Source of the DNA: Pedobacter sp. MC2016-24
GTDB taxonomy: Bacteria > Bacteroidota > Bacteroidia > Sphingobacteriales > Sphingobacteriaceae
NCBI RefSeq assembly: GCF_015223055.1
Contig: NZ_JADFBX010000008.1
Span: forward strand, 203,421-267,420
Length of the DNA stretch: 64,000 nt
Direction: 5' to 3'
A program made the position numbers and the translations under genes. This document shows, piece after piece, positions 36,330-45,778 of this stretch; within the stretch, counting starts at the first letter, position 1, and every line of letters starts with the position of its first letter. The notes beneath the pieces were generated by a model. That model made no database searches and was not told where the DNA came from. It worked only from the letters and a program-made list of their open reading frames with translations.

Positions 36330-37322
36330 ATGGAAAACCAGCGCGTTGAATATCTGATTAAAAAATATGCCGGTGACGGCGTTACTGCAAAGGAAGAAGC
36401 CGAACTGATGAACATGATACGCAACGGTAAGGACAATGCCGATCTGCGTGATTTAATGTTACACGCATGGGATGATGCCCATCCAGAAATGACATTAGAT
36501 TCAGTAAAGGCAGACCAGATTTTTAATGCTGTGGTAGGTGTTAAAAAGTCACCAGCATTTAGAAAACTATATTGGATAGGTGTGGCAGCGGCAATTGTAT
36601 TGGTGTGTTTTGCTGTGTCATTCTTTTACCAGCAAAAAAGCGCTTTTTTAACTAAAGCAGAAAATACGGTTACTGCTGTCAAAATATTATCGGGAGCTGA
36701 ACACAGAAAAATAAACCTGCCGGATGGAAGTTCAGTGATATTAAATGAAAATAGCGTTCTTGAATATCCTGAACGTTTTACAGGGGCAACCCGGGAGGTG
36801 ATCTTAAATGGAGAGGGTTATTTTGATATCAGGCACGATTCAAAACACCGTTTCATTGTACATACAGGGAATATAAAAACTACTGTACTGGGAACGGCAT
36901 TCAACGTAAAGGCCTTAGCGGGAACGGCTGTTGTGGTAACAGTTACAAGAGGAAAGGTAAGTGTGGCTGACGAAAGTAAAGTATTAGCAGTGTTGGTACC
37001 CGATGAACAGGTTGTATTTAATCAGCAGTATAAAAAAGTTAGTGTGGCAAAAGTAAAAGCCGAAGAGACCGTTGCATGGCAAAAGAACGACCTGTTTTTT
37101 GAAGATACAACGATGGAAGAAGCTGCCGAAATACTCTCCCAAAAATTCAATGTTAAAATTACTTTCAAAAATAATGAAGGTAAAAACTGCCGTTTTACTG
37201 CAAGCTTTTTAAAGGCTCAAAGCCTGGAAGAGGTGATACAGGTAATCACCGCCTTTAACGAGGCCACTTATAGTGTTAAGCCAGGGGAAATTGTCATCGC
37301 TGGAAAAAATTGTAAAAACTAG
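36330..37322 (+). CDS. FecR-type anti-sigma factor (locus 2)
   Basis: A 330-residue single-pass inner-membrane regulator. Cytoplasmic sigma-binding part about 1-70 (MENQRVEYLIKKYAGDGVTAKEEAEL); transmembrane helix about 76-97 (GVAAAIVLVCFAVSFFYQ); FecR domain about 115-215 (EHRKINLPDGSSVILNENSVLEYPERF, LNGEGYFDI); C-terminal DUF4974-like domain about 260-328 (FFEDTTMEEAAEILSQKFNVKITF). It is shorter than the FecR of loci 1 and 3 because the linker between helix and FecR domain is reduced. The ATG at 36330 is preferred over a TTG six codons upstream. Confidence 0.92.
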   Translation: MENQRVEYLIKKYAGDGVTAKEEAELMNMIRNGKDNADLRDLMLHAWDDAHPEMTLDSVKADQIFNAVVGVKKSPAFRKLYWIGVAAAIVLVCFAVSFFYQQKSAFLTKAENTVTAVKILSGAEHRKINLPDGSSVILNENSVLEYPERFTGATREVILNGEGYFDIRHDSKHRFIVHTGNIKTTVLGTAFNVKALAGTAVVVTVTRGKVSVADESKVLAVLVPDEQVVFNQQYKKVSVAKVKAEETVAWQKNDLFFEDTTMEEAAEILSQKFNVKITFKNNEGKNCRFTASFLKAQSLEEVIQVITAFNEATYSVKPGEIVIAGKNCKN

Positions 37323-37359
37323 AAAATAATATAAACCTAAACCATTAACCAAAAACAAC

Positions 37360-37457
37360 ATGAAAAAAAACTACCAGCTAAGCACATGATTAAAAGTAAA
37401 CTCCCTGCCATAGACAGGGAGTAAAATGCTGCAGGCTTGACTGGAACTCAAGACTGC
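37360..37457 (+). promoter_or_regulatory. susC leader 2: 9-codon ORF followed by two stem-loops
   Basis: A short ORF at 37360-37389 encodes MKKNYQLST. It is followed by a perfect 8-bp stem-loop (37400-37407 with 37415-37422, 7-nt loop) and a 10-bp stem with one mismatch (37431-37440 with 37448-37457, 7-nt loop). Neither is followed by a T-run. The primary sequence differs from leader 1 but the order, a 9-codon ORF and then two hairpins before susC, is the same. Confidence 0.5.
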
Positions 37458-37499
37458 GGTTTAAATAACTTTTCGGGAATCATTTAAACATTTAAAATT

Positions 37500-40400
37500 A
37501 TGAAATTTTCTGCACAATACGCAGAGGGTACGCCGTGCTGTTTGCATGTGGCTACTTTTAGTAACTCACGAAATCTAATTCGGCAGATTATGCGTTTAAG
37601 CTTATATATAGCCATTTTAACAGTTGTAAGTACGCAACTTCTATTTGCATCTCCTACAAGCGCACAATCTATGTCGCAGGTTGAGGTGACTATCGACCTT
37701 AAAAATGAGTCGGCAATTACTGCAATTAAAAAAATTGAAAGCCAAACCAATTTTAGGTTTATTTATCGGAGTGAACAGATCCGTAACATTAAGGCGATCA
37801 GCCTTCCGCTGGAGAAACGTTCTGTTGGTGAGCTGCTCCAACTGATATTTAACGACCAACGTTTTAAGGTTACGCAAATTAATGCCAATAATATCCAAAT
37901 CTTACCCATTAACTTAGAATTGGCTACCCTTGCAGATCTAAGGATTAGTGGAATTGTTCTGGATGAATTTGGAAGCCCATTGCCTGGTGTATCTGTCATG
38001 ATAAAAGGAAATAGATCTGCTAGTACGGCTACAGATCAAAATGGGCATTTTGGAATAAATGTACCTGAAAAAAGTGTACAGATTTTGCTTTTCAGTTACA
38101 TGGGATATCAAACTGAAGAAATCGAATTGGGTACTCAAACTTCTGTTTCAGTACGTATGAAGCCATCATCCGGCAGTTTAAATGAGGTTGTGGTGATTGG
38201 TTATGGTACTTCTACGCGGAAAGAACTGACCGGATCGGTCGCAAGGGTTGATGCAAAAACCATTCAGGAACAACCGGTGGGTAATGTGATCAATGCCTTG
38301 CAAGGCCGGATGGCAGGTGTTGAAGTAAGCCAATCCAGCGGATTGCCTGGATCGGGGACCTCCATAAAAATAAGAGGACAATATTCTATTCAAAGTGGTG
38401 TTGAGCCACTCTATGTGATAGATGGCGTTCCTTTTAATTTTAGTTTAAACGTTTTTCAGACAGGAGCAAACGGTACGGTTAACCCGCTGAATAGTTTAAA
38501 CCCATCGGATGTGGAGCGTATTGATGTACTTAAAGATGGCGATGCGACAGCAATCTATGGTGCAAGAGGCGGTAATGGTGTAATTTTAATCACAACTAAA
38601 AAAGGAAAAGCCGGAAAAACTAAATTGGATATCAATTTAAGTTCCGGAACAGGTAAAGTCGGGCGTAAGATTGACATGCTGAGTGGGGAGCAGTACCTTG
38701 CCCTGCGTAAAGAAGCTTTTGCCAATGATAAGGTTACACCAACAATAGCAAATGCTCCTGATTTAACTTCCTGGAGTCAGACCAATTTCAGGGACTGGCA
38801 AGATGATCTCATCGGTGGTACAGCTCACTACACCGATGCCCAGTTAACCTTAAGTGGCGGAAATGAGGATACGCGCTTTGCTTTCAGTCCTGGTTACCAT
38901 CACGAAGGGACTGTGTTTCCGGGAAGTTCTGCTGAAGACCGAATTTCTGCCAGGTTAAATGTGGACCATAATTCAAGAGATAAAAGGTTCGCTGCATTGA
39001 TTTCATTAGTTTATTCCTACGACAAGAATAATTTACCCATAAGAGATCTGAGCAGCTATTATAACCTTGCTCCGAACTATGATCCGTATACTGCTACTGG
39101 TGCATTTAATTTTGTTAGTACTTATCAGTATAATCCCTATGCACTCCTTGCTCAGAAATACAAGGGTACAACAGCGAATCTTATTGGTAATATGAATCTG
39201 AGGTATACCATTCTTCCTGGGTTAAGCCTGAAAGCAAATTTAGGCTATACAACTTTAAATTTTGATCAGAATGGCCAAACTCCTGGTTTAACAGTTAACC
39301 CAGCTTTTAATGCGGCGATCAGCAGTGCATTTTTTGCAGCTACAACGGCGAGATCATACATTGTAGAACCACAGGTTGAATATGTTAAAGAACTTGGAAA
39401 AGGCAAACTGACAGCTTTGGTCGGAACAACTTTTCAAAGCAATACCAGTACAACCAATACAGTGAACGGGACTAATTATACCAACGATGCACTATTGGGA
39501 AGTATTGGCGCTGCAGGCACACTTTCTGGAAGTACTAGATACGACAATTACAATTTCAGTTCTATTTTCGGAAGGATAACCTACAATTACCAGGGAAAGT
39601 ATATTCTTAGTGCAACGATGAGAAGGGATGGCTCATCCCGCTTTGGATTGAACAATAGTTTTGGGAATTTTGGAGCGTTAGGAGCGGCGTGGATATTTTC
39701 TGACGAGACTTTTGTTAAAGACAATCTTTCTTTTTTAAGCTTCGGAAAATTACGGGGTAGTTATGGTATCACTGGTAACGACCAGATATCCAATTATCAA
39801 AACCTGGCTACTTACAATGCTGCCGGGGCATCAAGCGGTTATCAGGGAACCACAATCCAAAATCCTGCAAGGTTAGCCAATCCGGATATCAAATGGGAGA
39901 GTAACAGAAAAGCAGAACTAGCACTTGAACTGGGCCTTTTTGACAATAGGATACAGTTTAACCTGGCTGCTTACAGAAATAGGGTTGGCAACCAGATTTT
40001 AAGTATTTCAACCCCCGGACAGGTCGGCTTTTCCAGTTACACGGGGAATTTTCCTGCTACCATACAGGCACAGGGACTTGAATTTGAGTTGAATACAAAG
40101 AATTTTGAAAGGGGTGATTTCAGATGGTCAACTGCTTTCAACTTTACATTGAACAACTCAAAAATTGTCAAATTTGATAACCTGGCGAGCTTGAATTTCT
40201 ATGCCAACTCATTTATAGTAGGTTATCCGGTACCTTTTAGCAGGCAATATATATTTAATGGGATAAATCCGGCCAACGGATCGATTATTTATCAAACTGC
40301 TAATGCGAACGGTGTACCTACTTTTCTCGTTGATCAGCAACCAACTCCAGTCGGAACACCTTATTATGGTGGATTGACTAATACTTTTTCGTATAAACGT

Positions 40401-40850
40401 TTTGACTTTGGTTTCTTTTTCCAATTCAGGCATCAGAAAGGCTATATCAACAGCGTAACGGGTTCTTTAGGTTCTTTAAACAATCAGAACAGCAGTACAC
40501 TTGATCATTGGAGGCAGCCGAATGATCAAACTCAATTTGGCGCAGCAACAGCCAACTCAAGTAATCCGGCTTTTAACCTTTATAGTTTTTACTATAACAG
40601 TTCCACCGCGTTTTTTGGAAATGCTTCATGGCTAAAACTCAAGAATGTGAATCTGGCTTACACTTTTCCTAAGGAATGGATCTCGGCGGCAAAAATTTCC
40701 AATTTGAGGCTATACGCCCAGGGTCAAAATCTCTTTTCAGTTTCCAATCACAAAAATGTGCTTGATCCTGAAATGGGTGCCGGTCAAGGGGGTGGCCCGG
40801 GAATGCCGGCGCTTCGTACAATTGTTATTGGCCTTAATGCTTCTTTTTAA
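37500..40850 (+). CDS. SusC/RagA-type TonB-linked outer-membrane transporter with STN domain (locus 2)
   Basis: An 1116-residue importer. A 30-residue N-terminal segment precedes the signal peptide (MRLSLYIAILTVVSTQLLFASPTSAQ). STN domain about 60-135 (VTIDLKNESAITAIKKIESQTNFRFIYR); carboxypeptidase-like domain about 148-218 (RISGIVLDEFGSPLPGVSVMIKG); plug about 225-360 (LNEVVVIGYGTSTRKELTGSV, PLYVIDGVPF, IDVLKDGDATAIYGARGGNGVI); barrel ending IVIGLNASF. The STN domain links it to the FecR/FecI genes upstream. The start could instead be the ATG at the signal peptide (37590). Partner SusD is 20 bp downstream. Confidence 0.93.
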   Translation: MKFSAQYAEGTPCCLHVATFSNSRNLIRQIMRLSLYIAILTVVSTQLLFASPTSAQSMSQVEVTIDLKNESAITAIKKIESQTNFRFIYRSEQIRNIKAISLPLEKRSVGELLQLIFNDQRFKVTQINANNIQILPINLELATLADLRISGIVLDEFGSPLPGVSVMIKGNRSASTATDQNGHFGINVPEKSVQILLFSYMGYQTEEIELGTQTSVSVRMKPSSGSLNEVVVIGYGTSTRKELTGSVARVDAKTIQEQPVGNVINALQGRMAGVEVSQSSGLPGSGTSIKIRGQYSIQSGVEPLYVIDGVPFNFSLNVFQTGANGTVNPLNSLNPSDVERIDVLKDGDATAIYGARGGNGVILITTKKGKAGKTKLDINLSSGTGKVGRKIDMLSGEQYLALRKEAFANDKVTPTIANAPDLTSWSQTNFRDWQDDLIGGTAHYTDAQLTLSGGNEDTRFAFSPGYHHEGTVFPGSSAEDRISARLNVDHNSRDKRFAALISLVYSYDKNNLPIRDLSSYYNLAPNYDPYTATGAFNFVSTYQYNPYALLAQKYKGTTANLIGNMNLRYTILPGLSLKANLGYTTLNFDQNGQTPGLTVNPAFNAAISSAFFAATTARSYIVEPQVEYVKELGKGKLTALVGTTFQSNTSTTNTVNGTNYTNDALLGSIGAAGTLSGSTRYDNYNFSSIFGRITYNYQGKYILSATMRRDGSSRFGLNNSFGNFGALGAAWIFSDETFVKDNLSFLSFGKLRGSYGITGNDQISNYQNLATYNAAGASSGYQGTTIQNPARLANPDIKWESNRKAELALELGLFDNRIQFNLAAYRNRVGNQILSISTPGQVGFSSYTGNFPATIQAQGLEFELNTKNFERGDFRWSTAFNFTLNNSKIVKFDNLASLNFYANSFIVGYPVPFSRQYIFNGINPANGSIIYQTANANGVPTFLVDQQPTPVGTPYYGGLTNTFSYKRFDFGFFFQFRHQKGYINSVTGSLGSLNNQNSSTLDHWRQPNDQTQFGAATANSSNPAFNLYSFYYNSSTAFFGNASWLKLKNVNLAYTFPKEWISAAKISNLRLYAQGQNLFSVSNHKNVLDPEMGAGQGGGPGMPALRTIVIGLNASF

Positions 40851-40870
40851 CTTAAAAACTAAAAATCGAC

Positions 40871-42259
40871 ATGAAATTATTTCCTTCACATAAGATCTGC
40901 TTAGTTTTAACACTGGGTATGATCATGACCCTTTCTTCTTGTAAAAAATTTATTGAAGTGGATCCTCCAATTGATCAGGTCAGTTCAGATAAAGCTTTTC
41001 AGGATGATGCTACGGCGCTAAGTTCAGTACTTGGTCTATATGGCAATTCAAACCTAATACCTACCAGCGGAAACCTGGAAAATTCTTTACTTGGAACCGT
41101 AACCGCTTTGGGAGGCATGGCGGCTGATGACATTTATCTGAGCTCGCAGGATTACCTGGATCAGTTTAAAACGAATACAATACCGCTATCTAGCAATTAC
41201 GTCAATAATCCTTGGAATTATGCCTATACAGTTGTTTTTGCCGCAAATTCTGCTATTGAAGGGCTGAATAAAACTACCGGAGTTTCTGCATCAGTAAAAC
41301 AGCAGCTCCTTGGCGAAAGCCATTTTATGCGTGCTTTTACCTATTTCTATCTCACTAATTTATTTGGCGATGTACCCATGGTTACAAGTACGGTAACCAG
41401 TGTGAATTTAACATTGCCCCGGGCCCCGCAAGCGGAGATCTACCAGATGATCATCAGCGATCTGAAAATTGCGCAAAACAATCTTTCTGATGCTTACCCT
41501 TCCGGCCAACGGGCAAGGGCCAATAAAGCCGTAGCAACCGCAATGCTGGCCAGAATATATTTATATACTAAAGATTATTCAAACGCGGAAATTCAGGCTA
41601 CAACAGTCATAAACAACAGCGCTTATAAAATGGAGAGCCTGGATAATGCTTTCCTGAATACGAGTAATGAAGTGATCTGGCAGCGTTTTACTTTTAATGG
41701 ATACTCAATTTTTGGTAGAAGTTTTGTTCCCTCAGGAACCACACCCAGTTATGTACTTTATCCATCCCTTGTGGCTAGTTTTGAACCGACTGATCAGCGT
41801 ATGGGAAAATGGATGAAGCCGCTTGCTGTAGGTGCCACTACCTATTATTATCCTTTTAAATACAAGTTGCGTGATGCTACAGCAGGAAATGAATTTAACG
41901 TATTGTTGCGTTTGGCAGAGTTATACCTGATCCGGGCAGAAGCCAGAGCACAGCTCAATAAGATCACCGGAACGGCTGGCGCTGCGGAAGATTTGAATGT
42001 AGTGAGAAACCGTGCCGGGCTTCTTGGAACTACGGCTACTACCCAGGGTCCCATGCTGCTTGCGATAGAAAATGAGCGGGCACATGAGTTGTTTTCTGAA
42101 TTGGGGCACCGCTGGTTTGACCTAAAAAGAACAGGTAGGGCGGATGCGGTTCTTGGACCGCAAAAAGCAACCTGGACATCTACTGCTGTATTGTTTCCTA
42201 TACCAGCTGCTCAAATTTTGTACAATAAAAACTTAAGTCAAAACCTGGGTTATAAATAA
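40871..42259 (+). CDS. SusD/RagB-family lipoprotein (locus 2)
   Basis: A 462-residue surface lipoprotein with lipobox TLSSC (Cys near residue 24) followed by KKFIEVDPPIDQVSSDKAFQDDATA, a standard SusD start. TPR-like helices are seen in LLGESHFMRAFTYFYLTNLFGDVPMV and AVATAMLARIYLYTKDYSNAEIQA. The C-terminal signature is LLRLAELYLIRAEARAQLN and ERAHELFSELGHRWFDLKRTG. It forms the binding lid on the SusC encoded just before it. At 462 residues it is of the compact class often linked to small or peptide substrates, though that cannot be read directly. Confidence 0.93.
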   Translation: MKLFPSHKICLVLTLGMIMTLSSCKKFIEVDPPIDQVSSDKAFQDDATALSSVLGLYGNSNLIPTSGNLENSLLGTVTALGGMAADDIYLSSQDYLDQFKTNTIPLSSNYVNNPWNYAYTVVFAANSAIEGLNKTTGVSASVKQQLLGESHFMRAFTYFYLTNLFGDVPMVTSTVTSVNLTLPRAPQAEIYQMIISDLKIAQNNLSDAYPSGQRARANKAVATAMLARIYLYTKDYSNAEIQATTVINNSAYKMESLDNAFLNTSNEVIWQRFTFNGYSIFGRSFVPSGTTPSYVLYPSLVASFEPTDQRMGKWMKPLAVGATTYYYPFKYKLRDATAGNEFNVLLRLAELYLIRAEARAQLNKITGTAGAAEDLNVVRNRAGLLGTTATTQGPMLLAIENERAHELFSELGHRWFDLKRTGRADAVLGPQKATWTSTAVLFPIPAAQILYNKNLSQNLGYK

Positions 42260-42265
42260 ACGAAA

Positions 42266-43300
42266 ATGAAACTATCTATAAAAAAAACCGTTTTACTTTT
42301 TGCTTTGATGGCCTTAACCACTTTTGTGGTTAAGGCCCAGCAAGGGGCAGTTAAAGAATTGAAGTCGATCGGAGCACCTGCACCTGCACTCTATATTGCC
42401 AAATGGTTAAAAGGAGACAGTATACCGACCTTTAAAAAAGGACGAATCTATGTTGTGGAATTTTGGGCCACCTGGTGCCTGCCTTGTATTGCAGGGATGC
42501 CACATCTTTCTGAACTGGCCAGGAAGTATAAGGCAGATGTAACAGTTATAGGTGTTAGTATTTTCGAGCGGGGGACTACGATGCCTGTAATAGAAAAATT
42601 TGTGGCTGACAAGGGGGACAAAATGGATTATGCTGTTGCCGCTGAAAAAGGAACGCAGATGGCTGAGCACTGGATGACCGCTTATGCTGAGAGAGGAATT
42701 CCTTTTTCATTCGTAGTGGATAAAGAGGGGCGTATAGCCTGGTGCGGACCACCTAAAAACCTGGATCATGTACTACCCCAAATTATAAATGGCAACTGGG
42801 ATATCAATCTTGCGAATAAAAAAAGAAAAGACTATCAGAGGCTGGCACCCATAGATGGCAACGAGGTGGTAAATGCATTGAACCCTTTTATGGGGAATCC
42901 AGGCAGACCTGAAGCTGCATTAAAGAAAATAGACAGTATGCTAACTGTTGAACCCGGTTTAAAGTACTTTCCTAAAATGGGACATTTTACTTTCTTTGCG
43001 CTGTCTAAAACTGATCAGAAAAAAGCCGTACAGTTTGCCCATGAATGGTTTGCTGCCAATGATTACCCGGGATACTCAACTGTAACTGATGCCGTTTACA
43101 AAAAAGAAGGCCTAATCCCGGAACTGTATACGCTCGCAGCAGAATGTTATCAAGCGCAATTGGACAACTATCCATGGAGTATGGATTTTCCTGAAACGTA
43201 TAAAAATATGGCCGTTTTATATGAAAAAGCAGGCGATATGGTTAAATCCAAAGAAATGCTAAAGAAGGCTCAACAAGCACCCCCTGAAAATAAACATTAA
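42266..43300 (+). CDS. TlpA-like periplasmic thioredoxin-fold protein with C-terminal helical region
   Basis: A 344-residue exported protein with signal peptide (ending VVKAQ near residue 25). Thioredoxin-like domain about 35-180: active site FWATWCLPC with Cys71 and Cys74, and cis-proline in GIPFSFVV. The C-terminal 150 residues are helical and TPR-like (FPETYKNMAVLYEKAGDMVKSKEML). It may reduce or isomerise disulfides in imported peptides or in receptor components. It begins 6 bp after susD, so it is an integral part of locus 2. TlpA-like proteins recur beside SusC/SusD genes in this phylum. Confidence 0.85.
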   Translation: MKLSIKKTVLLFALMALTTFVVKAQQGAVKELKSIGAPAPALYIAKWLKGDSIPTFKKGRIYVVEFWATWCLPCIAGMPHLSELARKYKADVTVIGVSIFERGTTMPVIEKFVADKGDKMDYAVAAEKGTQMAEHWMTAYAERGIPFSFVVDKEGRIAWCGPPKNLDHVLPQIINGNWDINLANKKRKDYQRLAPIDGNEVVNALNPFMGNPGRPEAALKKIDSMLTVEPGLKYFPKMGHFTFFALSKTDQKKAVQFAHEWFAANDYPGYSTVTDAVYKKEGLIPELYTLAAECYQAQLDNYPWSMDFPETYKNMAVLYEKAGDMVKSKEMLKKAQQAPPENKH

Positions 43301-43311
43301 AAGACAATAGA

Positions 43312-43368
43312 ATGAAAAGAATACTCCCTATTCGCTTACTATTTCTTGCAGACTTACTGAGCAGCTGA
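43312..43368 (+). pseudogene. Signal-peptide remnant of an exported protein
   Basis: An ATG at 43312 opens 18 codons (MKRILPIRLLFLADLLSS) and a TGA, after which the frame would give AQYLLL before another stop. The pattern basic residues, hydrophobic stretch, then A-Q is a signal peptide broken by a stop at its cleavage site. No longer coding potential follows, and a terminator begins 80 bp later. It may be the stub of a gene once downstream of the TlpA-like gene. Confidence 0.3.
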
Positions 43369-43446
43369 GCCCAGTATCTTCTACTCTAAGTTGCGTACAA
43401 CGGGAAATTTCTCCAGAGGCTAAACTTTTTTCTAAGCCCTATTCCA

Positions 43447-43484
43447 GACCAAGCTCATGTCTTTTTTCCTGAGCTTGGTCTTTT
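43447..43484 (+). terminator. Strong rho-independent terminator ending locus 2
   Basis: A perfect 11-bp stem (43447-43457 with 43470-43480), 12-nt T-rich loop and TTTT at 43481-43484. It separates locus 2 from locus 3. Confidence 0.88.
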
Positions 43485-43894
43485 GCAAAATCAAAGCATT
43501 TTTATTGCGCTGCTCCGGTACTCATCGCAGGTTTTCTTATAATTCCGGTAGCTGTGATGCAGAGAAAGACTATATGATATCTTAACAAATGATCTGAGTA
43601 ATTTGAAACTTTATGTCCTGGATTTATCATGTTTAGTACTTAATAATTGACGTTTCGTCCAACCGGCTTCTCCAAGAGGTATAACTATAGATACTTTTAG
43701 GTAAATAAATATAAGATTTGCTTTTGCTTTAATATACAATTGACACAGATTTGGACTTAAGTGACGGACGATATTAAATGCGGTTTTACTTTATGGAAAT
43801 GTTAGGTAAGGTTAACTATCTAAAATATTAATGTTTTATTACCTGAATATGTAATTTATTATAGATATTCACATTTCGATAGCGACTAAATTAA
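43485..43894. other. Intergenic region upstream of the third sigma factor
   Basis: About 410 bp, AT-rich, with no ORF of note on either strand. It must carry the promoter of the third fecI gene, but no convincing TTTG-N19-TAnnTTTG pair was found. I see no repeats or other structure in it. Confidence 0.5.
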
Positions 43895-44473
43895 ATGACC
43901 GCTTATAACAATCTTTCAGATTCTGAACTAACCATTCTGCTTAAGGCAGGTGACGTTAAAGCTTTTGATGAAATTTTTGAAAGATACAGCCGAGTACTTT
44001 ATGTATATGCCCGTAATATGATTAGAGATACGGATGAAGCCCAGGATTTAGTTCAGGATATTTTTACCTCGCTTTGGGACCATGCTGCGAAGCTGGAACT
44101 TAGAAGTTCTTTATCCGCTTATCTCTACAGTGCGGTAAGGTATAAATTCCTAAACCTGGTGTCGCGGCGTAAAGTCCGATCAGACTATGCGGAGGCCTTT
44201 CAGGCACTTATTGACGAAGGTGATTATTCAACAGATCATTACATTAATGAGAAAGAACTGATTGCGCTGATTGAAAAGGAAGTCGTAAAGCTCCCTCAAA
44301 AGATGCGGGAAGTTTTTGAATTGAGCAGGAATGCCGGACTGTCTCATCGCGAGATTGCACTTCAGCTTGGCATTACAGAAAAAACGGTGAAAAATCATGT
44401 TAATCACGCCTTAAAGATACTTAGAGGTAAGTTTGATGTTCTGGCAATTTTAGTTTGGTTAATGCATCGATAA
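43895..44473 (+). CDS. ECF RNA polymerase sigma factor, FecI-like (locus 3)
   Basis: A 192-residue ECF sigma factor. Region 2: FDEIFERYSRVLYVYARNMIRDTDEAQDLVQDIFTSLW (about 24-61). Region 4: LPQKMREVFELSRNAGLSHREIALQLGITEKTVKNHVNHALKIL (about 131-174). It starts locus 3, which uniquely continues into ABC transporter, MutS-like and protease genes; if the whole run is one transcript, this sigma factor could control all of them. The hydrophobic C-terminal tail (VLAILVWLM) is common in this subgroup. Confidence 0.92.
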   Translation: MTAYNNLSDSELTILLKAGDVKAFDEIFERYSRVLYVYARNMIRDTDEAQDLVQDIFTSLWDHAAKLELRSSLSAYLYSAVRYKFLNLVSRRKVRSDYAEAFQALIDEGDYSTDHYINEKELIALIEKEVVKLPQKMREVFELSRNAGLSHREIALQLGITEKTVKNHVNHALKILRGKFDVLAILVWLMHR

Positions 44474-44558
44474 TTTTTTTAATTTTTATTTAGGCCCTGG
44501 CGACTTCATAGCTGACATATCATTAGAAGCCATTGAGCTGACATCATAAAAATTAAGC

Positions 44559-45731
44559 ATGAAGACCCACATTACTGAAGAATTAATTAAAAAATATGTT
44601 GATGGCCGCTGCACTGCTGCAGAGAAGGTTGTGGTCGAAGCTGGCTTCTTAGCAGATTTTAAAAATAATTACCGTGAATTTCCCGAGTCGGAAATTCAAA
44701 GTGCGTGCGAGCAGATCAGTGCGTCGGTAAATGAGCATAGGTTGGCAAATCCTAAAAACAAAAATAAAGTGATCAGGTTATGGCCAAGAATTGCCGCCGC
44801 CGCTTCAATTGTGATTACATTGGCTGCCAGCTTATATTTTTATGAAGCAAATCGCCAGGAGGATGGGGAAGCGGGGAAAGGAAATTTGTATACAGCTGAC
44901 ATCAAGCCCGGCAAAAATATAGCAACATTAACTTTAGCTGACGGGAAAAATATTATGCTGAGCGACACTAAGACCGGTGTTGTGATTAGCGCGTCGAAAT
45001 TAACCTATAATGACGGAAGTTTAGTAAAAGATTCTGCACTGGCCATGCAACTATTGCAGGTTGGAACATTGGAGAATTTGACAATGAGCACACCCCGGGG
45101 TGGAACTTATCAGGTTGTACTTCCGGATGGTACTAAGGTTTGGCTGAACGCAGACTCAAAAATTTCTTTTCCTAAACAGTTATTAGGTTTAGAGCGAAAA
45201 GTGATACTACAAGGTGAAGCTTATTTTGAGGTTGCTAAATCTTACACCTCAGTACACGGAAAAAGAATCAGACAGTCTTTTATTGTAGAAACCAAAGCTC
45301 AGCGCGTAGAAGTACTGGGTACCCATTTCGATATTAATGCATACGCCGATGAAGAGAGTACAAAGACGACCTTGCTCGAAGGTGCTGTCCGCGTAACTGA
45401 TTTCAATGCAGGGAAAATTCCGCAGCTTTTAAAGCCTGATCAGCAGGCTATCCTGACAAGTAGCGGGTTTAAAGTTATTCAGACAAATGCTGAGGATGCA
45501 ATAGCCTGGAAAAATGGTTATTTCAAATTTAACGGCGAAAATGTGGAAAGCATCATGCGTAAGCTTTCGCGATGGTATGATATAGAAGTCGTATACCAGG
45601 GCGATTTGGGAACGGTAATGTTTGAAGGTGAAATTCCACGCAATACCAGCCTGCCCAACATGTTAAAAGTATTAGAAGCCGCACATTTCCATTGTACCAT
45701 AGCGGGTAAAAAATTGATTGTGCGACGATAA
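44559..45731 (+). CDS. FecR-type anti-sigma factor (locus 3)
   Basis: A 390-residue single-pass inner-membrane regulator. Cytoplasmic part about 1-75; transmembrane helix about 78-97 (IAAAASIVITLAASLYFYE); FecR domain about 180-300 (RGGTYQVVLPDGTKVWLNADSKISFP, LQGEAYFEV, VEVLGTHFDINAY); DUF4974-like C-terminus about 318-390 (FKFNGENVESIMRKLSRWYDIEVVY). Together with the STN-bearing SusC encoded 47 bp downstream it completes a cell-surface signalling system. Confidence 0.92.
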   Translation: MKTHITEELIKKYVDGRCTAAEKVVVEAGFLADFKNNYREFPESEIQSACEQISASVNEHRLANPKNKNKVIRLWPRIAAAASIVITLAASLYFYEANRQEDGEAGKGNLYTADIKPGKNIATLTLADGKNIMLSDTKTGVVISASKLTYNDGSLVKDSALAMQLLQVGTLENLTMSTPRGGTYQVVLPDGTKVWLNADSKISFPKQLLGLERKVILQGEAYFEVAKSYTSVHGKRIRQSFIVETKAQRVEVLGTHFDINAYADEESTKTTLLEGAVRVTDFNAGKIPQLLKPDQQAILTSSGFKVIQTNAEDAIAWKNGYFKFNGENVESIMRKLSRWYDIEVVYQGDLGTVMFEGEIPRNTSLPNMLKVLEAAHFHCTIAGKKLIVRR

Positions 45732-45778
45732 AAGATATACTAACCAAACCAACCAACCAACCTAAACCAGATTTGTCT

